64,000 nt of DNA, taken from positions 1 through 64,000 of the forward strand of contig NZ_BOMG01000004.1 in the NCBI RefSeq assembly GCF_016862075.1, read 5' to 3'. Below, one piece after another: positions 42,426-51,285 of this stretch (its first letter is position 1; every line of letters begins with the position of its first letter). The position numbers were made by a program, and so were the translations under genes. The stretch comes from Actinoplanes couchii. Its GTDB lineage: Bacteria > Actinomycetota > Actinomycetes > Mycobacteriales > Micromonosporaceae. Under the pieces are notes generated by a model. That model was not told the origin of the DNA. It searched no databases and saw only the letters and a program-made list of their open reading frames with translations.

Positions 42426-43463
42426 ATGCGTGCCGTACGGTTGATGAAATGGCAGAGCGAACCCGTGGTCACCGAGGTGCCGGAGCCGGAACCCGGGCCC
42501 GGACAGGTGGTCGTCAAGGTCGGCGGCGCCGGTGCGTGCCACTCCGATCTGCACGTCTCGCACGCCGAGTCGATGCCCGGCTGGAGCACGCCGTTCACGC
42601 TCGGTCACGAGACCGCGGGCTGGGTGCACGCCGTCGGCGAGGGAGTGGACAACCTGGCGGTCGGTACCGCGGTCGCCGTCTACGGGCCGTGGGGTTGCGG
42701 ACTGTGCGCCCGCTGCCGGACCGGTGCGGAGAACTACTGCGAGGGTGACGCCCCGGTCAAGGGTGGCGGCGCAGGCCTCGGCGCGGACGGCGGCATCGCC
42801 GAGTACATCCTGGTCCCGCACGCCCGCCTGGTGGTTCCGCTGCCCGACGGGCTCGACCCGGTGCAGGCCGCGCCGCTGACCGACGCCGGGCTCACCCCGT
42901 ACCACGTGATCCGGCGCTCCCGCGACAAACTGCTGCCCGGCAGTGTCGCCGTGGTGATCGGCACCGGCGGGCTCGGCCACATCGCCGTGCAGATCCTTAA
43001 GGCGATCACCTCGGCGAAGGTGATCGCCATCGACAGCAAGCCGGCCGCCCTGGACCTGGCCCGCGAGTGCGGCGCCGACGTGGTGATCCCGGCCGGCACC
43101 GACGCCGCCGAGGCGGTCCGGGCAGCCACCGTGGGCGGCCGCGGCGCCGACCTGGTGATCGACTTCGTGGGCGCGACCGGCACCCTCGAGCTGGCCGTCA
43201 AGGTGGCCCGCCAGATGGCCGACGTGACGATCGTAGGCGCCGCGAACGGCACCCTGCCGTGGAACTTCTTCGCCGTCCCGTACGAGGTCAGCCTGCAGAC
43301 CACCTACTGGGGCACCATCCCGGAGCTGGCCGAGCTGCTGGAACTGGCGGCGGCCGGCCTGGTCCGCCCCAAGGTCACCACGTTCCCGCTGGAGGAGGCG
43401 CCGGAGGTCTACCGCCGCCTGGACGAGGGCAAACTCGAGGGCCGAGCCGTCTTCATCCCCTGA
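42426..43463 (+). CDS. Zinc-dependent NAD(P) alcohol dehydrogenase
   Basis: 345 aa from ATG 42426 (GAGAGGA site). Medium-chain dehydrogenase: catalytic zinc ligands in GACHSDLHVSH and LGHETAGWV, four structural-zinc Cys in CGLCARCRTGAENYC, Rossmann motif VIGTGGLGHIAVQI. Oxidises an alcohol or reduces an aldehyde or ketone. It is 100 bp after the flavin cluster behind a weak hairpin, so it may be a downstream step of the same pathway (for comparison, RutE reduces malonic semialdehyde with a different fold) or be independent. A TTGACG-like element lies upstream, but spacing to a -10 is unclear. Confidence 0.9.
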   Translation: MRAVRLMKWQSEPVVTEVPEPEPGPGQVVVKVGGAGACHSDLHVSHAESMPGWSTPFTLGHETAGWVHAVGEGVDNLAVGTAVAVYGPWGCGLCARCRTGAENYCEGDAPVKGGGAGLGADGGIAEYILVPHARLVVPLPDGLDPVQAAPLTDAGLTPYHVIRRSRDKLLPGSVAVVIGTGGLGHIAVQILKAITSAKVIAIDSKPAALDLARECGADVVIPAGTDAAEAVRAATVGGRGADLVIDFVGATGTLELAVKVARQMADVTIVGAANGTLPWNFFAVPYEVSLQTTYWGTIPELAELLELAAAGLVRPKVTTFPLEEAPEVYRRLDEGKLEGRAVFIP

Positions 43464-43482
43464 GGGCTCCGCCCCGGAGCCC
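43464..43482 (+). terminator. Short hairpin after the alcohol dehydrogenase
   Basis: GGGCTCCG (43464-43471) pairs with CGGAGCCC (43475-43482) around a 3-nt loop immediately after the stop. Confidence 0.6.
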
Positions 43483-43577
43483 CATCAGATCACCGAGCCG
43501 ATCGGCGAACGGCCCGCCCGCCGTTCACCGACCGGCGGGGCTATCGTCGTTTCTCAGCCTGACCGATGGAGGCGACG

Positions 43578-43940
43578 ATGTCTGACCAGCCCATCACTTT
43601 TGTCGGTACCGACGCCGCGCAGGCGCGTATCGCCCGTCTGCGGTCACGGCGCGGTGCCGCCGAGCGGGTCGACACCATCCATGCTGAGATGGCCGAAGCC
43701 GACCGCGTCTACGCCGAGAACCTCGCGGCAGTACGCAAGGCGGCGGATCTCACGCAAGTCGAGCTGGCCAAAGCCATGGGCGTTGCGCAGTCGGAGATCA
43801 GCCGGATCGAAAGTCGCCCCGACATGCTGTTGTCGACACTCGCCAGCTATCTGGCTGCCGCCGGTGACCGCCCACGCGTAGTCGTCACCATCGCCGGCCA
43901 CGACATCGAAGTGGACCTCACGCCGCTGATAAGGCGCTGA
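43578..43940 (+). CDS. XRE-family helix-turn-helix protein (HigA-like)
   Basis: 120 aa from ATG 43578 (GGAGGCGACG upstream). A helical N-terminal part (AERVDTIHAEMAEADRVYAE) precedes the helix-turn-helix RKAADLTQVELAKAMGVAQS EISRIESR and a short beta segment (VVVTIAGHDIEVDL). The arrangement resembles HigA-type antitoxins, but no RelE/HigB-like toxin frame is found on either side, so it is either an orphan antitoxin or a plain regulator. Confidence 0.8.
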   Translation: MSDQPITFVGTDAAQARIARLRSRRGAAERVDTIHAEMAEADRVYAENLAAVRKAADLTQVELAKAMGVAQSEISRIESRPDMLLSTLASYLAAAGDRPRVVVTIAGHDIEVDLTPLIRR

Positions 43941-44064
43941 TCGGGTTCGCCGGCCAGCTGGTATGAGCCGCTCGCCGTGGTGGGCCGGAGGTTGCACCGT
44001 GCGAACCTCGTCAACGTCGTATCGGGCCACCCACTGACAGGACGTTCGACCATTTCACGGGAAC

Positions 44065-45030
44065 CTAGATCAGCACCCCGATGAGACTGACGGGGAAGAG
44101 CAAGGCCAGGGCGGCCATCACGCCCAACGCGGCCCTCGCCCCCCGTTCCATGTCCGGGGTGAGCCGGTATACCGCCGATGCGGCGAGGACCATTCCGGGA
44201 GTCATCGCGGGGACGGACGGCGTGCCGCCGGCAATGCTGAATGCCGCCACCATCTGGACGAAGCCGATCGCCAGCAGCAACAGGTTGCCCGGGTGCGGCC
44301 GCGCGAGCTTCAGATCGGTCACCTCGATCTGAAGTGCGCCGGCCAGGTCACCGCGGGTACGGGCAGACGATACGCCCGCCGTCATCGCGGCCGCGTTGTC
44401 GGCCGTGATTTCGTCGGCGGCAACCCGGTCGGCCAGCCTTGTCGTGACGTGCTGTCTGTCCCGCTCGGTGATCGGCTTCTCGGCGATGCGGGCGGTGGCT
44501 TCGGCGTCCTCGACCACGACGGGCTCGCCCGAGGCGGGATCGAAGTAGGAGATCCGCGGGCCGTTCACAAAAACCAGGTCGTCAGTCTGCAGCGGCGGCT
44601 GTCCCGGGACGGTGCGTGAGGGCCCGAGACCCGTCCCTGTCATCATCGACAGCGAGATCCGCGTGAATCCGCCCTCGGACCTGATCCTCTTGACCGCGTA
44701 CGACTGCCACGCCTGGTCGTGCCACCGGCTCGGCGTCCGCGCGGAACTGAAATCGTGTCGGCTGGGCGCCCGGCCCGAACCCATCGCCGCCCCGTTGTCG
44801 GTGCACGGGTGCTTGGGCCAGGGCGGGCCCACATCATCGAAGAAGACGCGGCTGCCGTTCTGGTTCGCGTAGAAGTAGACCGACGCGCCGCAGACCGGGC
44901 AGTGGGCGTTGGGGTTGAGCCACCCCGTCACGGTGCTGCGGGGCGGTGCCGCGTACGACCTGCTCGGATAGCTTCGAAGCGACGACCGGAAGGATCGGCC
45001 GGACGACCGGGTCACGTCGTGAGTGCTCAC
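44065..45030 (-). CDS. Zinc-ribbon membrane protein of unknown function
   Basis: 321 aa if started at GTG 45030; the frame is open to 45111 and the start is uncertain. Near the N-terminus VTGWLNPNAHCPVCGASVYF and GPPWPKHPC form a zinc-ribbon-like Cys motif seen in scattered bacterial proteins of unknown role. A middle segment (RQHVTTRLADRVAADEITAD...ARTRGDL) vaguely recalls the DUF1707 pattern. Two transmembrane helices close the protein (LLLLAIGFVQMVAAFSIAGG and ALGVMAALALLFPVSLIGVL). Convergent with the XRE gene; 120 bp of unremarkable DNA separate it from the GH35 gene. No function assigned. Confidence 0.62.
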   Translation of the reverse strand: MSTHDVTRSSGRSFRSSLRSYPSRSYAAPPRSTVTGWLNPNAHCPVCGASVYFYANQNGSRVFFDDVGPPWPKHPCTDNGAAMGSGRAPSRHDFSSARTPSRWHDQAWQSYAVKRIRSEGGFTRISLSMMTGTGLGPSRTVPGQPPLQTDDLVFVNGPRISYFDPASGEPVVVEDAEATARIAEKPITERDRQHVTTRLADRVAADEITADNAAAMTAGVSSARTRGDLAGALQIEVTDLKLARPHPGNLLLLAIGFVQMVAAFSIAGGTPSVPAMTPGMVLAASAVYRLTPDMERGARAALGVMAALALLFPVSLIGVLI

Positions 45031-45231
45031 CCAGTGGCGGCTACCACCCGGACTCCGACGCCAATGGCCCCGACGCTGATACCTCGTCACGCCTCGTACC
45101 GCCGGGCCCATCTCCGCACCGCACGAACCTTAACCGCGATACCGGGCAGCCCCATCAGCCCTTCGGCCAGCCGGCGGTGGGTCACTCGACTTGATCATGA
45201 AAGCGGCGCCGGCTTCGAGCACCCGATCCCG

Positions 45232-47046
45232 TCAGTCGAACTCCTCGATGTACTCCTCGGTGGGGCCCAGTGCCGGGTGGTCGCGGAGTTCCAGGTGGCC
45301 GCCCGGGTGCTCCAGTTCCATGACGGTCACCGTGTTGGAACCGGGGTGCAGGAGTGGGGCGGGGCAGTACAGGGTCTCCTGTGGGCCGATCTTCCAGTAG
45401 CGGCCGAGCAGGAAGTCGTTGATCCAGAGCAGGCCGCGGCCGGAGCCGGGTAGGGCCAGGAACGTGTCGGCCGGGTCGTCGACCTCGAACGTGCCGGTCC
45501 AGAAGCCGGGGCCGATGCCGGGGAACGGAGCGCCGGCCACCGTGGAGGACAGCGTGACCGGCGCGTTCTCCCAGCTCTGGATGGTGCGCCGGTCGATCAG
45601 GACCGGGCCGAGCAGGCCCTTGTGTGCGCCGACCCCGGGTCCGTAGTTCACCCGGCCCAGGCTTTCCACCACGATCTCCAGGCGGACCGGGGCGCCGGTG
45701 CCCCGCAGCGGGAGCGTGCCGGTGCCGGGGCCGACCGTGCCGAGCAGGGTGCCGTCGGTGAAGACGAGGGCGATGTCGCGGACGTCGGACAGGGTGAGCA
45801 GGTGGTCTCCGGGCGGAATCCGCGGTGTCGCGGTGTGCAGCGCGAACCCGGCATCCAGGCCCATCCTCTCGAACGACGCCGGTCGGACCGAGGAAAACGA
45901 CGCCGGGTGGGCTGAGAGAAACGCCGAGGGAGACGTCTGCGCCGCGGCGTGACGCACGGCGGTGAGCAGGTCGGCGGCGGGCGCCAACCGCACGGTCTGC
46001 GGGGGCAGGGTCGGCAGTTTCTCCGGTACGCGTAACGCCCCCCGCGCCCCCAGCACCTCCCGCATCGCCCAGAACTTGGCGGTCAGTGTCCCGTCCTCGG
46101 CGATCGGCGCGTCCGAGTCGTAGCTGGTGATCGTCGGTTGCAGGACCCCGTCGGTCTCGTTGGCGCCGGCCCACAGCCCGAAGTTGGTGCCGCCGTGGGC
46201 CATGTAGATGCTGACGCTGCCGCCGTCGGAGACGATCCCGCGCAGGGTGCCGACGGCGCTGTCCACCCCGCGCACGTGATGGCGTTCACCCCAGTGGTCG
46301 AACCAGCCGTTCCAGAATTCGGCGACGATGAACGGCTCCCCGTCGCGGCGGCCGGCGAGCAGTTCGCGGGCGGCTTCGGGTTGGGAGCCGAGGGTGGCGG
46401 CGGCGAGGGTGCCGGGCAGGGTGCCGCCGTCGAGCATGAGTTCGGTCGGCCCGTCCGCGGTGAACAGCAGTTCGGTGAGGCCCCGGGCGAGCAGCGCGTC
46501 CCGGTTCCAGCGCAGGTAGGTGTGGTCGTCGCCGTAGCTGCCGAACTCGTTCTCCACCTGCACCGCGACGATCGGCCCGCCATGAACGGCCTGGAGTGCG
46601 GCCAGCCGGGGGATCAGCTCGTCGAACCAGTGCCCGACCGGCCCGGTGAATCCGGGGTCGGAGCTGCGCAGCGCCACGTCCCGGCCGGTCAGCCAGCTGG
46701 GCAGCCCGCCGTTGGACCATTCGGCGCAGATGTACGGCCCGGGCCGCACGATCGCGTCCAGCCCCTCCTCGCCGATGATCGTGAGGAACCGTTCGAGGTC
46801 ACGCCAGCCGGTGAAGTCCGGGTCCGTACCGGGGGAGGGCTGGTGGAAGTTCCACGGCACGTAGGTGTCGACGGTGTTGAGTCCCAGGTCGGCGAGGCGG
46901 CGGATCCGGTCGCGCCACAGTTGCGGGTGGACGCGGAAGTAGTGCAGGGCGCCGGAGAGGATCTGGTGCTCAGCGCCTCGGCGGAACAGTCGCCGGTCCC
47001 GCCAGGAGAGGGCCGCGGACGTCTTCAGGGCTGCAGCGTCGATCAC
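45232..47046 (-). CDS. GH35 beta-galactosidase (cytoplasmic)
   Basis: 604 aa, no signal peptide. GH35 landmarks: SGALHYFRVHPQLWRDRIRR, LGLNTVDTYVPWNFHQPSPG, RPGPYICAEWSNGGLPSWL, acid/base E167 in VQVENEFGSYG, nucleophile E243 in VAEFWNGWFDHWG, and MAHGGTNFG. C-terminal jelly-roll domains end LGRYWKIGPQETLYCPAPLL. It removes terminal beta-galactose, probably from oligosaccharides imported by the transporter at 48212-51261. A LacI-type operator (47059-47081) sits 13 bp before the start, and the gene is divergent from that LacI gene. Confidence 0.92.
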   Translation of the reverse strand: MIDAAALKTSAALSWRDRRLFRRGAEHQILSGALHYFRVHPQLWRDRIRRLADLGLNTVDTYVPWNFHQPSPGTDPDFTGWRDLERFLTIIGEEGLDAIVRPGPYICAEWSNGGLPSWLTGRDVALRSSDPGFTGPVGHWFDELIPRLAALQAVHGGPIVAVQVENEFGSYGDDHTYLRWNRDALLARGLTELLFTADGPTELMLDGGTLPGTLAAATLGSQPEAARELLAGRRDGEPFIVAEFWNGWFDHWGERHHVRGVDSAVGTLRGIVSDGGSVSIYMAHGGTNFGLWAGANETDGVLQPTITSYDSDAPIAEDGTLTAKFWAMREVLGARGALRVPEKLPTLPPQTVRLAPAADLLTAVRHAAAQTSPSAFLSAHPASFSSVRPASFERMGLDAGFALHTATPRIPPGDHLLTLSDVRDIALVFTDGTLLGTVGPGTGTLPLRGTGAPVRLEIVVESLGRVNYGPGVGAHKGLLGPVLIDRRTIQSWENAPVTLSSTVAGAPFPGIGPGFWTGTFEVDDPADTFLALPGSGRGLLWINDFLLGRYWKIGPQETLYCPAPLLHPGSNTVTVMELEHPGGHLELRDHPALGPTEEYIEEFD

Positions 47047-47058
47047 GGCGCGAGCCTA

Positions 47059-47081
47059 TGTTACCGATGCCATCTGTAACA
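47059..47081. promoter_or_regulatory. LacI-type operator, GH35/LacI divergent promoter
   Basis: A 23-nt imperfect palindrome with arms TGTTAC and GTAACA and inner ATG/CAT halves around a central C, 13 bp from the GH35 start and 43 bp from the LacI start. It shares TGTTA(C/T)CGATGCCA and GTAACA with the second site at 48147. Confidence 0.82.
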
Positions 47082-47123
47082 ACGGCGGTATTATCGACCG
47101 GCATCGGACATGGGGGAGGGCGC

Positions 47124-48128
47124 ATGAGTGTCGGGCGGCAGCCGAGCATGGCCGACGTGGCTCTGGCGGCCGGGGTGTCGGCGCAGACGGTGTCCCGGGC
47201 GCTGCGCGGCTCACCGAATGTGAACCCGGAGACCCGGCAGCGGGTGCTGGCCGCCGTCGACCAGCTCGGTTACCGGTTCAACAACGCCGCCAAGATGCTC
47301 TCCTCCGGGCGCAGCCACACCATCGGCCTGATAGTGCTGCAGTCCGGCGGCTACTACTCGCGCTCCGCGGTCACCGCCGGGGTCGAGGCCGGCGCCGGCG
47401 AGGCGGGCTACGCGGTCAGCATCGCCACGATCGCCCGCCTGGACACCGGCTTGATGGAGCGGGCCCTGGCCAAACTCGCCGATCAGGGCGTCGACGGCAT
47501 CGTGATCGCGGTGCCGCTGATCTCGGTGACCCAGAAGATGGAGGACATCACCCGGGACATCCCGACGGTGACCGTGGACGGCTCGCGGACCGCCGGTGCC
47601 CGGGTGCTCGGCATCGACCAGCGGGCCGCCGGCCGGGTCGCCACCCAGCACCTGCTCGACCTCGGGCACCGGCAGGTGTGGCACGTGGCCGGGCCGGACG
47701 AGTGGATCGAGGCCCGGCAGCGCCGGGAGGGCTGGCGGGAGTGCCTGACCGCGGCCGGGATCGAGGCGCCGCCGGTCCTGGAGGGGGACTGGTCGCCCGC
47801 GTCGGGGTACCGGCAGGGGCAGATCCTGGCGATGATTCCCGAGGTCACGGCGGTCTTCGCGGCCAGCGACGAGATGGCGTTCGGGATCATCCGGGCGCTG
47901 CGCGAGCGAGGCCGGTCGGTGCCCGGTCACGTGTCGATCGTGAGTGTGGACGACATCGAGCTGGCCGCCTACTGCGCGCCGCCGCTGACCACGGTCCGGC
48001 AGGACTTCTACGCCTGCGGCACGGCAGCCGTCGCGCTGCTGCTCCAAGGCGCCGGGGAACCGGCTGTCGAACCGCCGGTCCTGGCCGTGCGCGAGTCCAC
48101 TGCCCAACCATCGGTCACTGATCGATAA
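47124..48128 (+). CDS. LacI-family regulator of galactoside/fucoside use
   Basis: 334 aa from ATG 47124 (GGGGGAGGG site); an upstream frame overlaps the operator and is rejected. Helix-turn-helix PSMADVALAAGVSAQTVSRA with hinge LGYRFNNAAKMLSSGRSHTI, then the sugar-binding core (GLIVLQSGGYYSRSAVTAG, TVDGSRTAGARVLGIDQ, VSIVSVDDIELAAYCAPPLT). Divergent GH35 gene on one side, ABC importer on the other; both have a related operator. It probably represses all of them and is released by an imported saccharide. Confidence 0.92.
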   Translation: MSVGRQPSMADVALAAGVSAQTVSRALRGSPNVNPETRQRVLAAVDQLGYRFNNAAKMLSSGRSHTIGLIVLQSGGYYSRSAVTAGVEAGAGEAGYAVSIATIARLDTGLMERALAKLADQGVDGIVIAVPLISVTQKMEDITRDIPTVTVDGSRTAGARVLGIDQRAAGRVATQHLLDLGHRQVWHVAGPDEWIEARQRREGWRECLTAAGIEAPPVLEGDWSPASGYRQGQILAMIPEVTAVFAASDEMAFGIIRALRERGRSVPGHVSIVSVDDIELAAYCAPPLTTVRQDFYACGTAAVALLLQGAGEPAVEPPVLAVRESTAQPSVTDR

Positions 48129-48146
48129 CTGGGTCTTGCGTGTTCA

Positions 48147-48168
48147 TGTTATCGATGCCACGGTAACA
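48147..48168. promoter_or_regulatory. Second LacI-type operator, before the ABC importer operon
   Basis: A 22-nt imperfect palindrome with arms TGTTAT and GTAACA and core CGATGCCA, 43 bp before the binding-protein start. It shares TGTTA(C/T)CGATGCCA with the site at 47059. A half-site GATCGATAAC also occurs at the LacI stop codon. Confidence 0.82.
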
Positions 48169-48211
48169 AACGTCCGGCGCGCCGGACCGGACACGGAAGG
48201 ACCACACAGGC

Positions 48212-49501
48212 ATGAGGAAGACATTCGCGCTGGCCACCGCGGCGGTGACGGCGCTCGGTCTGCTGACCGGCTGTTCGAGTTCGGACAGCGCCGAGACGAA
48301 GGTGCTGAGTGTCGCCGCGCTCGAAGGCGGTTACGGCCGGGACATGTACACGCAGGTCATCGAGGCGTACCAGAGCAAGCATCCCGGTCTTGATGTTCAG
48401 CTGCAGATCTCGAAGAGCATCGAGGACGAGATCAGCCCCAACATGAAGGCCGGGAAGTTCCCGGACGTGGTGGTGCTCGGGCAGGGCCGCAAGGCCGGTC
48501 TGACCGAGACGCTGATCAAGGACAAGGCCCTGGAGGACCTGACCCCGATCCGGGACGGCCTCAAGGACCGTCTGACCGAGGGCATCGTCGGCAACCTCAA
48601 CACCGACCCGTACGGCGACGCCAAGACCTTCCTGATGCCGATGTACTACGCGCCGACCGGCCTGTTCTACAACAAGGGCCTGTTCACGAAGAACAACTGG
48701 ACCGTCCCGGAGACCTGGGACCAGATGTGGACACTCGCCGAGGACGCCAAGGCCAAGGGCATCGCGCTGTTCACCTACCCGACCGCGGGCTACCTGGACT
48801 CCTACTTCTTCTCGCTGCTGGCCGGTGTCGGCGGTGAGCAGTTCTACACCGACGTGATGACGTACCAACAGGATGTCTGGAAGACCCCGCAGGCGAAGCA
48901 GGCGCTGGACATCACCACCAGGCTGCTCGGTTACGCCGCGCCGACCACCGTCGGGTACGCCAACGAGCAGGACTTCACCAAGAACCAGCAGAGCATCCTG
49001 GACGACAAGGCGCTGTTCATGCCGAACGGCACCTGGATCGTCGGCGAGATGAAGGACGCCCCGCGCGCCGACGGTTTCGCGTGGGGCCTCACCCCGCTGC
49101 CCGCCGTCACCGCCGGGACCAAGCGTTACCTGACCACCTCGGTCGAGTCGGTGTGGATCCCGTCGGCCGCGAAGAACAAGGACGCCGCCAAGGACTTCGT
49201 CACCTTCCTCTACTCCGAGGAGGCCGCCGCGATCTTCGCCAAGTCGAACGCCATCCAGCCGGTCAAGGGCATCGCGAGCAGTGTGCCGGACGAGAACAAG
49301 ACCTTCTTCCAGCTGTACGAGGACCCGAACGTGGCCGCCCTGGTCGGTGGGTTCGCCAGCACCGCCCCGGTCGAGGGTGTCGACATCAAGGCCGTCCTCT
49401 TCGACACCGCGAACAGCATCATCAGCGGTGACAAGACCGAGGACCAGTGGCAGGCCGCGCTGCACGACGCGAGCGAGAAGCTGCGCCAGGCCGGCAAGTG
49501 A
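48212..49501 (+). CDS. CUT1-type sugar ABC transporter binding lipoprotein
   Basis: 429 aa. Lipobox LGLLTGC. Family-1 solute-binding protein: LSVAALEGGYGRDMYTQVIE, FPDVVVLGQGRKAGL, MPMYYAPTGLFYNKGLF, ALFMPNGTWIVGEM and SVESVWIPSAAKNKDAAKDF. The NgcE-like features suggest binding of an oligosaccharide, possibly amino-sugar containing. First gene of the operon behind operator 48147; the permease GTG overlaps its stop. No ATPase gene follows, so a shared MsiK-type ATPase is expected, as in streptomycetes. Confidence 0.9.
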   Translation: MRKTFALATAAVTALGLLTGCSSSDSAETKVLSVAALEGGYGRDMYTQVIEAYQSKHPGLDVQLQISKSIEDEISPNMKAGKFPDVVVLGQGRKAGLTETLIKDKALEDLTPIRDGLKDRLTEGIVGNLNTDPYGDAKTFLMPMYYAPTGLFYNKGLFTKNNWTVPETWDQMWTLAEDAKAKGIALFTYPTAGYLDSYFFSLLAGVGGEQFYTDVMTYQQDVWKTPQAKQALDITTRLLGYAAPTTVGYANEQDFTKNQQSILDDKALFMPNGTWIVGEMKDAPRADGFAWGLTPLPAVTAGTKRYLTTSVESVWIPSAAKNKDAAKDFVTFLYSEEAAAIFAKSNAIQPVKGIASSVPDENKTFFQLYEDPNVAALVGGFASTAPVEGVDIKAVLFDTANSIISGDKTEDQWQAALHDASEKLRQAGK

Positions 49502-50388
49502 GCAACAAGCCCGGCGACGGCCGTTTCGTAGCGCTCTGCCTGGTGCCCGCACTGGTGCTGTTCGCGCTGTTCATGATCTGGCCGACCGTGAACGTGTTCC
49601 GGATGTCGCTCTACACCTGGAGCGGCTTCTCCCCGGACATGCGCTTCGTCGGGCTGGACAACTTCACCAAACTGCTCGACGACCAGCAGTTCGTCCGCGC
49701 CTTCCAGAACACCGTCGCCCTGCTCGTGGTGGTCACCGTGATCACCATGGGCATGGGTCTCTTCCTCGCCGCGATCATGACGAGGCAGAAACTGCGCGGC
49801 CGTGACCTCTACCGCTTCGTGCTCTACATCCCGAACGTGCTGAGCGTGGTGGTGATCGCCGCGGTCTTCTCGGCGATCTACGACCAGGAGAACGGGCTGA
49901 TCAACGGCACGCTCCGGGCGCTGTCGCTGGACGGGCTGCAACTGGTCTGGCTCGGGGACCAGAAGGTGGTGCTCTGGTCGGTGGCGATCGCCATGGTCTG
50001 GCAGTCGCTCGGCTATTACATGGTGCTCTACATGTCGAGCATGTCGAGCATCCCGGAGGAGCTCTACGAGGCGTCGTCGCTGGACGGCGCCTCGGCCACC
50101 CGCCAGTTCTTCGACATCACCCTGCCACTGATCTGGCAGACCCTGCGGACCACGCTCACCTTCTTCGTGATGAGCGCGGTCAACCTCAGCTTCGTGCTGG
50201 TCCGCGCGATGACCGGCGGCGGGCCGGACGGATCGTCCGAAGTGCTGCTCAGCTACATGTACAAACAGGCCTACACCAATTCGTCGTACGGGTACGGCAT
50301 GGCCATCGGCGTCGTCATCTTCATGTTCTCCTTCCTCGTGTCGCTGCTGGTGAGCCGCGCCACCCGGCGTGAACCAGTCCAGTTCTGA
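49498..50388 (+). CDS. Sugar ABC transporter permease (MalF-type)
   Basis: 296 aa, six transmembrane segments: CLVPALVLFALFMIWPTVNV at the start, MRFVGLDNFTKLLDDQQFV, and EAA loop YEASSLDGASATRQFFDITL. GTG 49498 overlaps the binding-protein stop. It forms a heterodimer with the next gene. Confidence 0.92.
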   Translation: MSNKPGDGRFVALCLVPALVLFALFMIWPTVNVFRMSLYTWSGFSPDMRFVGLDNFTKLLDDQQFVRAFQNTVALLVVVTVITMGMGLFLAAIMTRQKLRGRDLYRFVLYIPNVLSVVVIAAVFSAIYDQENGLINGTLRALSLDGLQLVWLGDQKVVLWSVAIAMVWQSLGYYMVLYMSSMSSIPEELYEASSLDGASATRQFFDITLPLIWQTLRTTLTFFVMSAVNLSFVLVRAMTGGGPDGSSEVLLSYMYKQAYTNSSYGYGMAIGVVIFMFSFLVSLLVSRATRREPVQF

Positions 50389-50400
50389 GAGGCCGAACCC

Positions 50401-51261
50401 ATGACGCACAAGCTGGGCCGGGGCCTCACCTACGCGCTGGTCTCGACGATCGCGCTGCTCATCGCGGTGCCGGTGGCCTGGGTGCTGGTCGCCTCGGTGA
50501 AGACCAGGGGCGAGTTCTACGGCAGCCCGTGGGCACTGCCCGAGGGCCTGCACCTGGCCAACTACGTGGACGCGTTCGTCACCGCGAAGATGGGGCAGTA
50601 CTTCCTGACCTCGATCCTGGTCACCCTGTTCGGGCTGGTCCTGGTGCTGGCCGTGTCGGTGCCGGCCGCGTACGTGGTGGCCCGCTACGAGTTCCGCGGC
50701 AAGGGCCTGGTCGAGGTGCTGCTGATGGCCGGGCTGTTCGTCAACGTGAACTACATCGTGGTGCCGATCTTCCTGATGCTGGTCGACTGGGACCGGGCGC
50801 TGATCGACGTACTGCCGGACGGGCTCTTCATCGACAACCCGGGCATGCTGTCGCTGGTCTACGCGGCCACCTCGATCCCGTTCACCATCTACCTGCTGAC
50901 CGCGTACTTCCGGAGCATCCCGAAGGACTACGAGGAGGCGGCCGCACTCGACGGGGCGTCCCGGTTCCGGATCATGACGCGGGTGATGCTGCCGATGGCC
51001 CGGCCGGCGGTCACCACCGTGGTGCTGTTCAACTTCCTGGCGTACTGGAACGATTTCATCATCTCGCTGACCCTGCTGCCCGGTGACGGCAAGACGCTGC
51101 AGGTCGGCCTGCTCAACCTGATGACCGCGCAGAAGGCCGCCGCCGACTACGGGCGGCTCTACGCCGGCATGGTCATCGTGATCGTCCCCGTCCTGATCGT
51201 CTATGCCCTGATCCAGCGCCGGCTGATCGAGGGCATGGCGGCCGGCGGGGTGAAGGGCTGA
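50401..51261 (+). CDS. Sugar ABC transporter permease (MalG-type)
   Basis: 286 aa, six transmembrane segments; NYVDAFVTAKMGQYFLTSIL, ARYEFRGKGLVEVLLMAGL and EAA loop EEAAALDGASRFRIMTRVML, ending in a C-terminal IQRRLIEGMAAGGVKG typical of MalG partners that contact the ATPase. Ribosome site GAGAGG 12 bp after the first permease. Confidence 0.92.
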   Translation: MTHKLGRGLTYALVSTIALLIAVPVAWVLVASVKTRGEFYGSPWALPEGLHLANYVDAFVTAKMGQYFLTSILVTLFGLVLVLAVSVPAAYVVARYEFRGKGLVEVLLMAGLFVNVNYIVVPIFLMLVDWDRALIDVLPDGLFIDNPGMLSLVYAATSIPFTIYLLTAYFRSIPKDYEEAAALDGASRFRIMTRVMLPMARPAVTTVVLFNFLAYWNDFIISLTLLPGDGKTLQVGLLNLMTAQKAAADYGRLYAGMVIVIVPVLIVYALIQRRLIEGMAAGGVKG

Positions 51262-51285
51262 CCCGTCCCACCACCGGAGGTACCG

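Noticed and set aside
43578..43940. Toxin partner for the HigA-like protein
   Set aside because: No small RelE/HigB-like frame exists in the flanking 150 bp on either side.
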